From a virus: a stretch of DNA of 64,000 nt. This document shows positions 16,301 to 25,240 of the stretch, piece after piece; position 1 is the first letter of the stretch, and each line of letters begins with the position of its first letter. The notes beneath the pieces were generated by a model. It had not been told where the DNA came from. It searched no databases and worked only from the letters and a program-made list of their open reading frames with translations. A program made the translations under genes and the position numbers. The stretch is taken from positions 60,855 to 124,854 of IMG/VR virus record IMGVR_UViG_3300019757_000164; one strand, 5' to 3'.

Positions 16301-16329
16301 TTGTAATGAGTTATCTAGTGTGGTATACT
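16301..16329 (+). promoter_or_regulatory. Sigma-A promoter at the head of the long rightward operon
   Basis: TTGTAA (16301-16306), 17-nt spacer, TATACT (16324-16329), 30 nt upstream of ATG 16359. It is the only clear promoter before the RNA polymerase, nuclease and terminase genes. Confidence 0.75.
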
Positions 16330-16358
16330 AAAGTTAGAAGAATACGAGAGGAGGAAAT

Positions 16359-16640
16359 ATGGACAGAAATCGAATTAGAGGGATTGTGAGACATCAAGAA
16401 AGAACTTATATTCCGGAAGAATATAGACTACTATATAATAAAGGTAGCATTAAGAAAATGTTCGAAGGAAGAAGTGATAGAGATAAATATGTTTTTATAC
16501 AGATGTTGGAATCATTGGATGATATTGACAAGAAAATGATTACTTTAGGAGAATTGCAAGAGTTAGCTGAAGAATATATGGCTGATGAAATGGTAAGTTT
16601 GATTGAAAAGTTAAGTAAACATAAACGAGAATATGAATAG
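16359..16640 (+). CDS. Small helical protein
   Basis: A 93-aa charged, mostly helical protein (MDRNRIRGIVRHQERTYIPE...). GAGGAGG precedes ATG 16359. It opens the rightward operon that leads into the RNA polymerase gene. No family recognised; a small regulator is possible. Confidence 0.7.
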   Translation: MDRNRIRGIVRHQERTYIPEEYRLLYNKGSIKKMFEGRSDRDKYVFIQMLESLDDIDKKMITLGELQELAEEYMADEMVSLIEKLSKHKREYE

Positions 16641-16648
16641 GAGGGAAT

Positions 16649-17125
16649 ATGAAGAAATATGTCGGACAATACAGAGTAGACATAGAGAGAGATATTATTA
16701 CAGGAGATCACTTAATTAATGGTCAAACATTTTTAAGAGTACCAAAAGCTATGAAGGAAAATGGCGGAAAGATATATAGATATAATGAAAATATATTGGT
16801 AGCATACGTACCAAATAAGACAACTGGCGCAAGATTGTATGCAAAGTCAATTGAAAAAGTGCACTTATATAAAATAGTAGAATATGATGACGGTATGGAT
16901 TTATATTTTAAAGAAGAGTACATACGTGAGATGGCTAAAATTATGATGGTTTCAACCAATGGATCAAACATTCCTCCGGAGAGTATAAAGAATCATCCTA
17001 GAAGAAAAGAGATTAGAGAGCAAAGAAAAGCTAATATGAGTGAAGAACAGTTGGAGATTATGAGGAATCGTGGGTTAAGGTTGTTCCAGAATATTTCAAA
17101 CTCTAGTGAAAATAGCTCTGTGTAA
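16649..17125 (+). CDS. Hypothetical protein
   Basis: A 158-aa protein. The first ~95 residues are beta-rich (YVGQYRVDIERDIITGDHLI, NILVAYVPN), the last ~60 a charged helix (RRKEIREQRKANMSEEQLEI). GGAGGG precedes ATG 16649. No family recognised. Confidence 0.65.
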   Translation: MKKYVGQYRVDIERDIITGDHLINGQTFLRVPKAMKENGGKIYRYNENILVAYVPNKTTGARLYAKSIEKVHLYKIVEYDDGMDLYFKEEYIREMAKIMMVSTNGSNIPPESIKNHPRRKEIREQRKANMSEEQLEIMRNRGLRLFQNISNSSENSSV

Positions 17126-17213
17126 GCTAGAATAAAAGATAATGTAAATTTGGTATTATCATACCTATAAGACGTAAATACGAATGTAGTAGACAGTAAA
17201 GGAGAATAAATAG

Positions 17214-17372
17214 ATGGGCGATAAAAGAAATATGACTAAATGGACAAGAACACCGAATGAGGAAGAATGGACGGGATACAAAAGCAGAGTGATTATTTGT
17301 CCTAAATGTGGAAGGATTCCAGAAAGTAGAGGCGGAAAATGCTTGAATTGCGGAAGTAAAGTAGAGGAGTAG
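17214..17372 (+). CDS. Small zinc-ribbon protein
   Basis: A 52-aa protein: CPKCGRIPES ... KCLNCGSKVEE gives a C-x2-C ... C-x2-C zinc ribbon in residues ~31-50. The N-terminal half is charged and flexible. AAGGAG lies about 9 nt before ATG 17214. Its place directly before the RNA polymerase gene suggests, without proof, a nucleic-acid-binding helper. Confidence 0.6.
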   Translation: MGDKRNMTKWTRTPNEEEWTGYKSRVIICPKCGRIPESRGGKCLNCGSKVEE

Positions 17373-17374
17373 GG

Positions 17375-17461
17375 ATGAGTGAGAGAGGGATGTATCACAA
17401 AGACTATATACATTTACCAGAAGAAGAGAAGCAATCTAAAATGGAACATTTTCGAGATTAG
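17375..17461 (+). CDS. Very short hypothetical peptide
   Basis: A 28-codon frame (MSERGMYHKDYIHLPEEEKQ...) between the zinc-ribbon gene and the RNA polymerase gene, with GGAG about 7 nt upstream and the next gene's GGAGG starting at its stop. The spacing fits a real small gene, but at this length the coding evidence is weak. Confidence 0.4.
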   Translation: MSERGMYHKDYIHLPEEEKQSKMEHFRD

Positions 17462-17473
17462 GAGGTAGATAAT

Positions 17474-20104
17474 TTGGCGTTAAATAAACAAATACATCTA
17501 TATGGTGTTGGGACAGACTATTTTTATAATAAAAAAGAAGAAAAGATAAATATCAAATTAAACAAACTTAGAATAACAAAAAAATATTGGGTTGAAAAAA
17601 TAATAATCATAAAAAATCTAAGCAAAAGAGCGAGGGCTAAATTATCAGAAGAAGATATTGAAAATATCGAATTAAATAATGAAATATACCGGGCTAGAGT
17701 TTCTGAATTAAATCAAATTATAAAGATTTATAAAAATAAATTAATAAACAAGCTTGATAATAATAAAAAAAGAAGAAAAATGAATACAAAAAAAATCAAA
17801 AAAAGCGATATTATATCATCTTTTGATTCAACTACTACCAGAGTAACAGGATGTGAAATAGGCGAAGTAACAGAAGACATTATAGTGATACAAACATACT
17901 ATTTTCAAATAGCGGAATCAATATGGGAAAGAGGGTTTACTTGGAATGGCGAAGAATACATCGCATATACCGCATCCGCTGGTCAGATTAGGCTTAAAAA
18001 ATTTGTAGCCATTAAAAAAAGTGTTTATGACAAACATAAATTAACATTAACGTGTGGATTAACAGAGGATATAATAAATGAAAGAGGCGGAGTTAATACT
18101 AATAAATACTTAGCATACTTGGCTTTAAACAATAGTGCAACTGATGTATGGGAAGATTTTAATATTGATAACGCTATAGTAGTTGATGACTTTGAGACTA
18201 ATGTAAAAGGATTAGTCGATTTCATAGATTATGAAACGTATAAGATAGAATCAAAAAAAGAAATGAAAATACCGATACCACATACCGACGGCATAGGAAT
18301 TTACTTATCTGATAAAAATAGAATGGTAAGACTTCCTTGGATTAAGGGTTTGATGACTCCGTTTCCGTACATAAGATTTATAAATAAATTCTTAAAACAA
18401 TATCCCAATGCAAGATACGTTAAAGACATATATGGCAAGGAGTATGACATAATAGAAGACGGAATCACTGCAATATTTACCAAGTCTCAATTCAAAATGT
18501 GGAAATATTATGACAGTTGGGATCAATACAAGGAGAATTACAAGTTATATAATTGTCATGCATCTTATTGCAACGAGGAGGTTAAAAATCCACCGACTGC
18601 TAAAATAAATTATCAAATGCTACAAACACTTACGGATGTAAATGATTCTGAGATAGACTCAATGGTAGAGCCGACTGTAAAGAAAATTACTAATATGGGT
18701 GAAGATGTTGGTGTAATGTTAAAGGTTTTAAAATCCGATAATAATTATCACAGAAAAAATAGTTATCAAGAAGCTTTAAATTTATACCCAGAATTACTGC
18801 AAGATCCTCATAGCAGAGAAGTTTTAAAGGCTATTAAAAAAAGCCTAGTAAAAGATGCAAGAGGAGGAAAATTATATATAGACGGGAAGTACACTTTTAT
18901 TTGTCCGGATATATATGCATTTGCAGAATGGCTATTTTTAGATATAGAACATCCGAATGGATTATTAAGTGGAAATCAAGTTAGTTGTAAATTGTATAAA
19001 AGAGCAAAAAAATTAGATGTACTTAGAAGCCCATCTTTATATAGGGAACACTTCATAGGTGAAAATACTTTTAATACAGAAATAAACAAATGGCTACCAA
19101 CCAATGCTATATATATGAGTTCTCATTGTTTGGCTAGCTTATTGCTCATGTATGACGTTGATGGAGATCAAAGCCTAGTTTGTGCAGAACCAACTATAAC
19201 AAAAGTTGCTGAGAGAAATATGGTTGATATAGTTCCATTGTATTATAATATGAAAAAAGCACCATCTCAACAGTTAAACAATAAAACAATATACGAAGGA
19301 TTATCATTAGCTTATAGGAATACAAGCATAGGTCTATATAGCAATAATATAACGAAAGTATGGAATAGTGATGATCCTAACTTGGATGTAGTAAAACTAT
19401 TGTGCTTAGAAAGTAACTTTTCAATAGATTCCGCAAAAACATTATTTTTCATAGAAAGACCTGAGAATGAGAATAATTTAATATCGAGATACACGAAGTC
19501 TAAAGTGCCACACTTCTTCATGTATGCAAAGGATAAACCCGAATCGAATGTTGAGCCAATAAATACAGATAGTATAATGGGCAAAATAGAGGGAAAGATA
19601 CCATCGGATAGGCTTACTTTCAAAAGAAACAATCTACCAACATTTGATTATACGATGCTTATGAAAAACAAGGGTATAAAGTTGGATGATGAAATAACCC
19701 AAGTATATAAAGAACTAAATATAAAAGTTGGACATTATTCTAATAGAAGTTCAGATGATGACAATAGCCATATGTATTACATATATAATGAGGTAAGAGA
19801 TACATTATTGGATATGAGAGATGACAAACATGAGGTCGTTGACGTATTGGTAGCGTATACCTTTGGTAATAAAGCAAAATACAAGAATACACTATGGTCA
19901 TGCTTTGGAGATATAATCTTACAAAATTTAAAGGTGAATATGATCAAAAAAGGATTAGATAAAACAATATGTTGTAACAGGTGTGGCGAAAGAGTTGTAA
20001 AAAAAGCACATAATCAATTATATTGCGATCGTTGTAAAGAAAAAATACAACTGGAACTTCAGAGAAAAAGCATGAATAAGCATAGAAAATCACTAATTTT
20101 GTGA
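17474..20104 (+). CDS. YonO/RdRP-like single-subunit RNA polymerase
   Basis: An 876-aa protein starting at TTG 17474, 7 nt after AGGAGG. Residues 561-565 read DVDGD, in the context LLLMYDVDGDQSLV: the metal-binding DxDGD motif of the second double-psi beta barrel shared by eukaryotic RNA-dependent RNA polymerases, multisubunit RNAP beta-prime, and the phage enzyme YonO of SP-beta. TDGIGI (271-276) and LRSPSLYREHF (517-527) match the first-barrel DG.G and RNP-like motifs of that family. The first ~110 residues are Lys-rich and helical; the C-terminus has a zinc ribbon (CNRCGERV ... YCDRCKEK, near 838-860). YonO is a DNA-dependent RNA polymerase that transcribes late phage genes, so a similar job is likely here. 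Confidence 0.75.
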   Translation: MALNKQIHLYGVGTDYFYNKKEEKINIKLNKLRITKKYWVEKIIIIKNLSKRARAKLSEEDIENIELNNEIYRARVSELNQIIKIYKNKLINKLDNNKKRRKMNTKKIKKSDIISSFDSTTTRVTGCEIGEVTEDIIVIQTYYFQIAESIWERGFTWNGEEYIAYTASAGQIRLKKFVAIKKSVYDKHKLTLTCGLTEDIINERGGVNTNKYLAYLALNNSATDVWEDFNIDNAIVVDDFETNVKGLVDFIDYETYKIESKKEMKIPIPHTDGIGIYLSDKNRMVRLPWIKGLMTPFPYIRFINKFLKQYPNARYVKDIYGKEYDIIEDGITAIFTKSQFKMWKYYDSWDQYKENYKLYNCHASYCNEEVKNPPTAKINYQMLQTLTDVNDSEIDSMVEPTVKKITNMGEDVGVMLKVLKSDNNYHRKNSYQEALNLYPELLQDPHSREVLKAIKKSLVKDARGGKLYIDGKYTFICPDIYAFAEWLFLDIEHPNGLLSGNQVSCKLYKRAKKLDVLRSPSLYREHFIGENTFNTEINKWLPTNAIYMSSHCLASLLLMYDVDGDQSLVCAEPTITKVAERNMVDIVPLYYNMKKAPSQQLNNKTIYEGLSLAYRNTSIGLYSNNITKVWNSDDPNLDVVKLLCLESNFSIDSAKTLFFIERPENENNLISRYTKSKVPHFFMYAKDKPESNVEPINTDSIMGKIEGKIPSDRLTFKRNNLPTFDYTMLMKNKGIKLDDEITQVYKELNIKVGHYSNRSSDDDNSHMYYIYNEVRDTLLDMRDDKHEVVDVLVAYTFGNKAKYKNTLWSCFGDIILQNLKVNMIKKGLDKTICCNRCGERVVKKAHNQLYCDRCKEKIQLELQRKSMNKHRKSLIL

Positions 20105-20358
20105 AGTAGCTATGGAACGTAGTATTTTCAACGCTTTCATCAGTTTTATGGTTCTTGTATAAAACTACTTAACCCTTACAACCATTGCAATTGCTATATT
20201 CTTCAATAGTGTAAACCTTTAGTAAAAAAAGATAAATGCCGATAAGGAATAACACAAGATATACAAAGTGAATTGTAAGTTCCCACAAGATATAGAAATG
20301 GGGCTGAGAATGCCCCTCTCTATAAATACAACTATTTCCATAAGAGGGAGATGATGAT
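20105..20358 (+). promoter_or_regulatory. Non-coding leader with hairpins
   Basis: A 254-nt gap inside the operon. AAGTAG near 20105 can pair with CTACTT near 20163, and GGGGC-TGAGAAT-GCCCC forms a hairpin at about 20299-20315, 40 nt before the next ATG. There is no T-run after either, so they are not typical terminators. No gene longer than 16 codons is visible. Confidence 0.35.
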
Positions 20359-20676
20359 ATGTTTAATCTACAATGTAATAACTGTTTATTTGAATGCAAA
20401 AATAAGTATAATGGTGAATGTCCATATTGCGAGCACAAAGTAGATGAAATTGAGTTACAAGATATAAACTATCAAATTAAAAGATTAAATGTAGACCTTT
20501 ACAAGTTCTGCAAGAGAAATAATCTGAAATATAAAATACTAAAAGAAATGCTAAAAGGTCGTAGAGAATGGAATTATAAATATCTATATAAGATTAATAA
20601 TCGCTTAAACGAGGATGATTGGATTATAGAACATTTAAATAAGTACCCAAATGGAATTAGACCGGAGGCAGTATAG
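20359..20676 (+). CDS. Zinc-ribbon plus helical protein
   Basis: A 105-aa protein. CNNCLFEC ... CPYCEHKV in residues 6-26 forms a zinc ribbon; the rest is helical and could be a helix-turn-helix (LKYKILKEMLKGRREWNYKY). GAGGGAG precedes ATG 20359. It lies between the RNA polymerase and RNase genes, so a transcription or RNA-related role is a fair guess. Confidence 0.6.
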   Translation: MFNLQCNNCLFECKNKYNGECPYCEHKVDEIELQDINYQIKRLNVDLYKFCKRNNLKYKILKEMLKGRREWNYKYLYKINNRLNEDDWIIEHLNKYPNGIRPEAV

Positions 20677-20703
20677 CTACATATTCTTAGGAGAGGAGAA
20701 TTG

Positions 20704-22158
20704 ATGGGCAAAAGTAATATAAATATAAAATATAAATGCTTGGGAGCCGGTTCTGGTAATGTAACTGGATCGGCTCACTTGTTAGAAATAAAAGTAAACA
20801 ATAAATTGACTAGTATATTGTTAGATATGGGAGCAATTCAAGACGGCAAATTTTCAACAAAGCAATTGTTCGATATGAATAGGTGCGATTCAGATATGTC
20901 TGAAATTGATCATATTATTGCTTCACATGGGCACCTTGACCATATAATGAACTTGTGTCAAGTACAAAGATTGGATTTTGATGGAAATATTTATATGACA
21001 GATATGACATTGAAGTTGTGTGAGCATATAACAGAAGATGGAATTAAGATACATGATAAAACTGTCGAGTATTTGAGTAAATCTGTTAAAAAAGGAAATA
21101 TAACTCCGTATATGAATATGAGAAGTAGAGATTATTTCTTATCAAGAGTTAGAGCTTACGGCTATGAAAAATGGATAGTTATAAATGACAATATAAAATT
21201 TAAATTTATGGCATCTGGTCATATTAGTGGGAGTTCTATGATTTATTTAGAAGTACAAGATGGATATGAAAAGCAGACAATATTATATACTGGTGACACA
21301 TCATGCAATAGAGAAATTCCATTTACAATGAAGCCATCAATCAAAGGTATGAAAATTAATCATTTAATAACTGAATCAACCTACTCTCATGTACATATAG
21401 AACAAAGAACAGAAGATGTAATTGTAGAAGATTTGCATAGACTAATAAAATCTACTTGTATAGAGAAGAAAGGCGATTTACTAATTCCTTCTTTTGCAAT
21501 GGCGAGAAGCACGAATCTGGCTTACTACTTAAAGAAAACCTATGAGAAATATCCAGAGCTAAATCCTATTCAGATTTATATGGCTAGTCCGCTAATGAAT
21601 AAGTGTCACAACACACTCGGTTCAGACAGTGATTTCTATGACGAAAAGTGGAAAGATGAAATGGATTTATTTGAGTGGGGTAAGATATCACAATTATCCG
21701 AATTTAAAGATGTTATGGCAGTATCTAGAAGAAGTGAACCTAAAGTATGGATTTCCAGTTCGGGAATGGCTGATAAAGGCATCAATTCTTACTTAGTTTC
21801 TGAGATAGTCAAGTCTAGAAAGAATACTATTGTATTTGTTGGATATTGTGCAGAAGGAACTACAGGTAGGAAGTTAATTGAAGGCAAACAGAAAACGATT
21901 ACTTCTAATATAGATGGTGAAAAGAAAACTGTAGCCATTAGAGCGAGAGTTGAAAATCTAACTGGTATGTCAAGTCATGCAAGTGGTAAAGAAATCGTTG
22001 AAACACTAGAGACCGCTGAAAAGAAAAAGTTAAAAACAGTAATAGCTGTACACGGTGATAAAGATAGAACAGAATCAATGTGTGAGCTATTTCAAAATAA
22101 ATACAAGCAAAATTTAAATACATATGCTCCAAGGATTGGACAGAGTATAAAATTATAG
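20704..22158 (+). CDS. Metallo-beta-lactamase/beta-CASP RNase
   Basis: A 484-aa protein of the RNase J/CPSF73 class. Zinc motif 2 is HGHLDH (residues 75-80); SGHISGSSM and YTGDTSCNRE supply further ligands; the beta-CASP part has WISSSGMADKGINSY and VFVGYCAEGTTGRKL, and the C-terminal MSSHASGKE and AVHGDKD are the late motifs. Enzymes of this group cut or degrade RNA from an end or at specific sites. ATG 20704 is preferred over the TTG directly before it because it is better spaced from GAGGAG. The neighbours (RNA polymerase, phosphoesterase) suggest a phage RNA-handling set. Confidence 0.85.
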   Translation: MGKSNINIKYKCLGAGSGNVTGSAHLLEIKVNNKLTSILLDMGAIQDGKFSTKQLFDMNRCDSDMSEIDHIIASHGHLDHIMNLCQVQRLDFDGNIYMTDMTLKLCEHITEDGIKIHDKTVEYLSKSVKKGNITPYMNMRSRDYFLSRVRAYGYEKWIVINDNIKFKFMASGHISGSSMIYLEVQDGYEKQTILYTGDTSCNREIPFTMKPSIKGMKINHLITESTYSHVHIEQRTEDVIVEDLHRLIKSTCIEKKGDLLIPSFAMARSTNLAYYLKKTYEKYPELNPIQIYMASPLMNKCHNTLGSDSDFYDEKWKDEMDLFEWGKISQLSEFKDVMAVSRRSEPKVWISSSGMADKGINSYLVSEIVKSRKNTIVFVGYCAEGTTGRKLIEGKQKTITSNIDGEKKTVAIRARVENLTGMSSHASGKEIVETLETAEKKKLKTVIAVHGDKDRTESMCELFQNKYKQNLNTYAPRIGQSIKL

Positions 22159-22189
22159 GATGTAACATAATATTGAAGGGAGAGCAATA

Positions 22190-23485
22190 TTGAGTAATTT
22201 GGATACAAAGAAAAAGCCTAATGAGTCCTACGAGGATTACTGTGATAGAATGTATAGGATGCAAGGAGCACTTGGTCATACAAATGATGTAATGGGCTAT
22301 ATAATCAATCAGAACGTTGATGAAAAAGAAGTTAAAGACGAATCTGCTCACAGAAAATCAGCAAGGATAAGGATTAAAGCATTTGACAGAGGATATGAAG
22401 AAGGTTTAAAATGTGTTAGAGATGATTATAGTGTAAGAGGACTAGATTCTCTTATTCCAAAAACTCATCTTGAAAAAATGCAAGAAATGGTTGGAGAATA
22501 TGGGATCAAGAAAAGAGATATGCAACTAGAAAGATTGGAATTGGCTAGGCTTTATAGGGAAGTTACTCCGGTTTTATTATTTGCAGAACAATACTCTTTA
22601 GTTATAAAAGAGAACCTTGAATTTGTCATACCAGAAGAATTATTCGACATTCCTTACGAAGAAATTGTAGGAGAATCTGTTATTAAAGGTTGTCCAGCGG
22701 ACTGGCATACTGGTGTATTAATTGATGAAGAATATAATTACCATAATCATAAGAAAGCTGAAGAGAAAATAGATTATTATGCGGATAAATTGATGGAATA
22801 TGCTAAAATGTTTAACGCTAAGATGATTGATATTACACACCTTGGTGATATCATAGAACATTTCGACATGAGAAATCAACAAAAGTGGAATTGTGAGTTT
22901 GCTACAGACAAGCAATTGGTTGAAGGTGAAAACCTTACGTGGAGACTTGTAATCAGACTTATGAAAAACGGATTTAAAGTTAGACTAGGTGGAATATATG
23001 GAAACCATGATCGGATCACTGGATCTAAACATGATGCGGTAGAAAACAACACTGCAATGTATGTTATTATTCAAAATATGAAGAATAGTGTAACTAGAGG
23101 AATAGAGCTATACGGAAAAGAACTTCATTTATTAGAATTTGCTGACCAACCGGAAGATTACGAGCATCAAGTTGATGAAATCTATGGAAATAGAATCAGA
23201 TATCAACATGGTCACAACGATGCTAAGAATGATGAGAGAAAAATTGAGAAGTACAACGGAGTCGATGATGACTCTTATGATATTTTAGTATTTGGTCACT
23301 TACATCACGGTAGAGTAATTCATAAGAATAGAAATGAAATGGAAATCTATGGAGGAACGCTCCAAGGCTCAAATTCATATGGTAAAAATAAGGTTAAATC
23401 AACAGCAGATGCATCTCAGTTAATAATTGTATTTAGAGATAACGGTGATGTATTGCCATTTGAAGTAAATCTACAACATATTTAG
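22190..23485 (+). CDS. Calcineurin-like metallophosphoesterase
   Basis: A 431-aa protein starting at TTG 22190. After a ~165-residue helical N-terminal part come the metal-site motifs in order: ADWHTG, THLGDIIEHFDMR, YGNHDRITG, YQHGHND and FGHLHHGR. These match the D-x-H, GD, GNHD, H, GHxH series of the calcineurin/Mre11 superfamily. It may act as a nuclease or a phosphatase; phage members are often annotated as DNA repair exonuclease-like, but the substrate cannot be read from the sequence. Confidence 0.85.
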   Translation: MSNLDTKKKPNESYEDYCDRMYRMQGALGHTNDVMGYIINQNVDEKEVKDESAHRKSARIRIKAFDRGYEEGLKCVRDDYSVRGLDSLIPKTHLEKMQEMVGEYGIKKRDMQLERLELARLYREVTPVLLFAEQYSLVIKENLEFVIPEELFDIPYEEIVGESVIKGCPADWHTGVLIDEEYNYHNHKKAEEKIDYYADKLMEYAKMFNAKMIDITHLGDIIEHFDMRNQQKWNCEFATDKQLVEGENLTWRLVIRLMKNGFKVRLGGIYGNHDRITGSKHDAVENNTAMYVIIQNMKNSVTRGIELYGKELHLLEFADQPEDYEHQVDEIYGNRIRYQHGHNDAKNDERKIEKYNGVDDDSYDILVFGHLHHGRVIHKNRNEMEIYGGTLQGSNSYGKNKVKSTADASQLIIVFRDNGDVLPFEVNLQHI

Positions 23486-23506
23486 ACACAAGAAGGGAGA
23501 GACACT

Positions 23507-24118
23507 ATGAATAATTTTACTAGAAATACTGGGACATTGGATATCAATGAGCTTGTGTCACAATTGAAAGAATCGGCTAATCCGGTTATGTATCAATACT
23601 TTAAAAATTTAGATGAGGGAAATCTGTTAATTAGTGGTGAAATTGATGATTTAACTATTGAATACTTCATTATGCCATTAATGCAATTGGATGCTGATCC
23701 TAATGTAGAAGAAATTACTATCTACTTGAATTCACCGGGCGGTTCTATCTTTACGGGAATGACCCTATGTGAGGCTATTGAGAGATTAAAAACTCCTACA
23801 AAGGTAGTATTACTCTCATATGCTTATTCAATGGGAGGATATATCTTAATGTCTGGATTCAGTAATCCTAATGTTAAGAGGGTGTGTTATCCATTTAGTA
23901 CAGGCTTAATTCATCAAGGTAGTACTAGATTAGGTGGAAATAGTAATGACGTAGAAGATACATATGAGTTTTATAAGAAATACAATGAGAAAATGAATCA
24001 ATATATTTTAGACCATAGCAATATTCCAAGCGATGTATTGGATAAGCACAAAAGATTCGAGTGGTATTTAACTGCTGATGAAATGCTTGAGTATGGTTTA
24101 GTAGATGAGATTATTTAA
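23507..24118 (+). CDS. ClpP-type serine protease (candidate prohead protease)
   Basis: A 203-aa ClpP-family protein. NSPGGS (75-80) forms the oxyanion region; the nucleophile is Ser108 in YAYSMGGY and the base His136 in LIHQGS. At the place of the third residue (Asp in the 'DRFLSA' of E. coli ClpP) it has Glu185 in FEWYLTADE, an odd feature. Phage ClpP-like enzymes often mature the capsid, and this one is just upstream of the packaging genes, so that is the likely role; modulating the host ClpXP system is the alternative. GGGAG ribosome binding site before ATG 23507. Confidence 0.85.
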   Translation: MNNFTRNTGTLDINELVSQLKESANPVMYQYFKNLDEGNLLISGEIDDLTIEYFIMPLMQLDADPNVEEITIYLNSPGGSIFTGMTLCEAIERLKTPTKVVLLSYAYSMGGYILMSGFSNPNVKRVCYPFSTGLIHQGSTRLGGNSNDVEDTYEFYKKYNEKMNQYILDHSNIPSDVLDKHKRFEWYLTADEMLEYGLVDEII

Positions 24119-24122
24119 ACGG

Positions 24123-24150
24123 GTAGGGATTAATTTCCCTACTTTATTTA
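24123..24150 (+). terminator. Intrinsic terminator after clpP-like gene
   Basis: GTAGGGA (24123-24129), loop TTAATT, TCCCTAC (24136-24142), then TTTATTTATATTTT. Confidence 0.7.
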
Positions 24151-24161
24151 TATTTTAGAAC

Positions 24162-24236
24162 AAGTCTATCACGGACAATATGGAGAGCTTAATATCGACC
24201 TCTCCCTCGATTTAGCTTTCTTAGTGTGATAGGCTT
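24162..24236 (+). ncRNA. Structured RNA element A upstream of HNH gene
   Basis: AAGTCTATCAC (24162-24172) pairs with GTGATAGGCTT (24226-24236) over 11 bp with one wobble, enclosing a hairpin GGAGAG (24182-24187) with CTCTCC (24200-24205). Seen as pairing only; function unknown. It is followed by a second element. Confidence 0.45.
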
Positions 24237-24253
24237 ATTTTAGGATATAAATT

Positions 24254-24313
24254 AATGTGGGATAGGGAGTGCAACCTGATAAAGTTAGACCATCCATCTA
24301 ACTTTCCCACATT
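24254..24313 (+). ncRNA. Three-way-junction RNA upstream of HNH gene
   Basis: AATGTGGGA (24254-24262) pairs with TCCCACATT (24305-24313). Inside are a hairpin AAGTTAGA (24282-24289) with TCTAACTT (24297-24304) and a short one AGG (24264-24266) with CCT (24275-24277). The closing stem ends 33 nt before the HNH start codon. The same layout lies upstream of two other endonuclease genes. Confidence 0.5.
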
Positions 24314-24346
24314 TTATACAATGGATATAATATCGGGAGGTATTTA

Positions 24347-25240
24347 ATGTTAGTTAGTAAAACAGTAGAAACAAAGTGGAATAGCAGAAATAAGAAAAAA
24401 TTTGTTGAACTTGGATATGAATATACCAAGATGGGAGATATCTTTTATACATCAATCGAAGATACATCAAAAACAAATAAAAATTACATAAAATATAAAT
24501 GTGATTTTTGCGGAGAAATAAACAGTAAAATGTTCGGAGAATATCTACAGCAAAGGAAGATAACTCCTATGGATTGTTGTAATGATATTGACTGCAAAAA
24601 TAAAAAACTTGAAATGTCAGTGTTAAAAAAATATGGAGAAACTAACATAAGTAAGACTGATTATTTTAAAGAAGCATATAAAGCCAAGATGAATCAAAAT
24701 TATGGAGTGGATAACTATTTTGAGTTGCTAGACCATACAGGATCTAATAATCACGAATGGAAAGATACCAATTACACCTGCACAAATTGTGGAAAAGTGG
24801 AGCACAGAAAAGAGAGTCATATAAATAAGAATGGGAATAATTTTTGTTCTATGGAGTGTAAGGCTGAATTCTATACAGGAGAAAAAGTCGAGGATTATAA
24901 ATATCCACGAAGCACGAAACTATACAGGGAGTGGAAGGATTCTGTACACAAAAAATACCATAATAAATGTTTCATCTGTGGTTCACAAATAGATATCAGG
25001 GCACATCATTTAGAAGGGATGTCTATAAATTCTAGTCTGGCATTTTCTGTGAATAACGGAATTACGCTATGTGACAATCACCATAATCCATCAGAAAAGG
25101 GGTCTTTTCATAATTTATATGGAACATACAAAAATACAAAAGAACAATTTATAGAATATTGCGGAAAATACCATAGTATAAACTACGAAGAAAAGATTAA
25201 GAAGTTAAAACTAGAAGGGAGAGAATATGGCAACAGCTAA
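24347..25240 (+). CDS. HNH homing endonuclease
   Basis: A 297-aa protein. The N-terminus (MLVSKTVETKWNSRNKKKFV, ELGYEYTKMGDIF) is a module shared with the HNH gene at 39449, followed by zinc knuckles (CDFCGEI, CCNDIDCKNK, CTNCGK, CSMEC). The HNH nuclease is at ~205-255: CFICGSQIDIRAHHLEGMSI, NNGITLCDNHHN. It is free-standing (no intron seen), inserted just before the terminase genes, and its last 14 nt overlap the start of the next gene, whose ribosome binding site it supplies. Confidence 0.85.
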   Translation: MLVSKTVETKWNSRNKKKFVELGYEYTKMGDIFYTSIEDTSKTNKNYIKYKCDFCGEINSKMFGEYLQQRKITPMDCCNDIDCKNKKLEMSVLKKYGETNISKTDYFKEAYKAKMNQNYGVDNYFELLDHTGSNNHEWKDTNYTCTNCGKVEHRKESHINKNGNNFCSMECKAEFYTGEKVEDYKYPRSTKLYREWKDSVHKKYHNKCFICGSQIDIRAHHLEGMSINSSLAFSVNNGITLCDNHHNPSEKGSFHNLYGTYKNTKEQFIEYCGKYHSINYEEKIKKLKLEGREYGNS

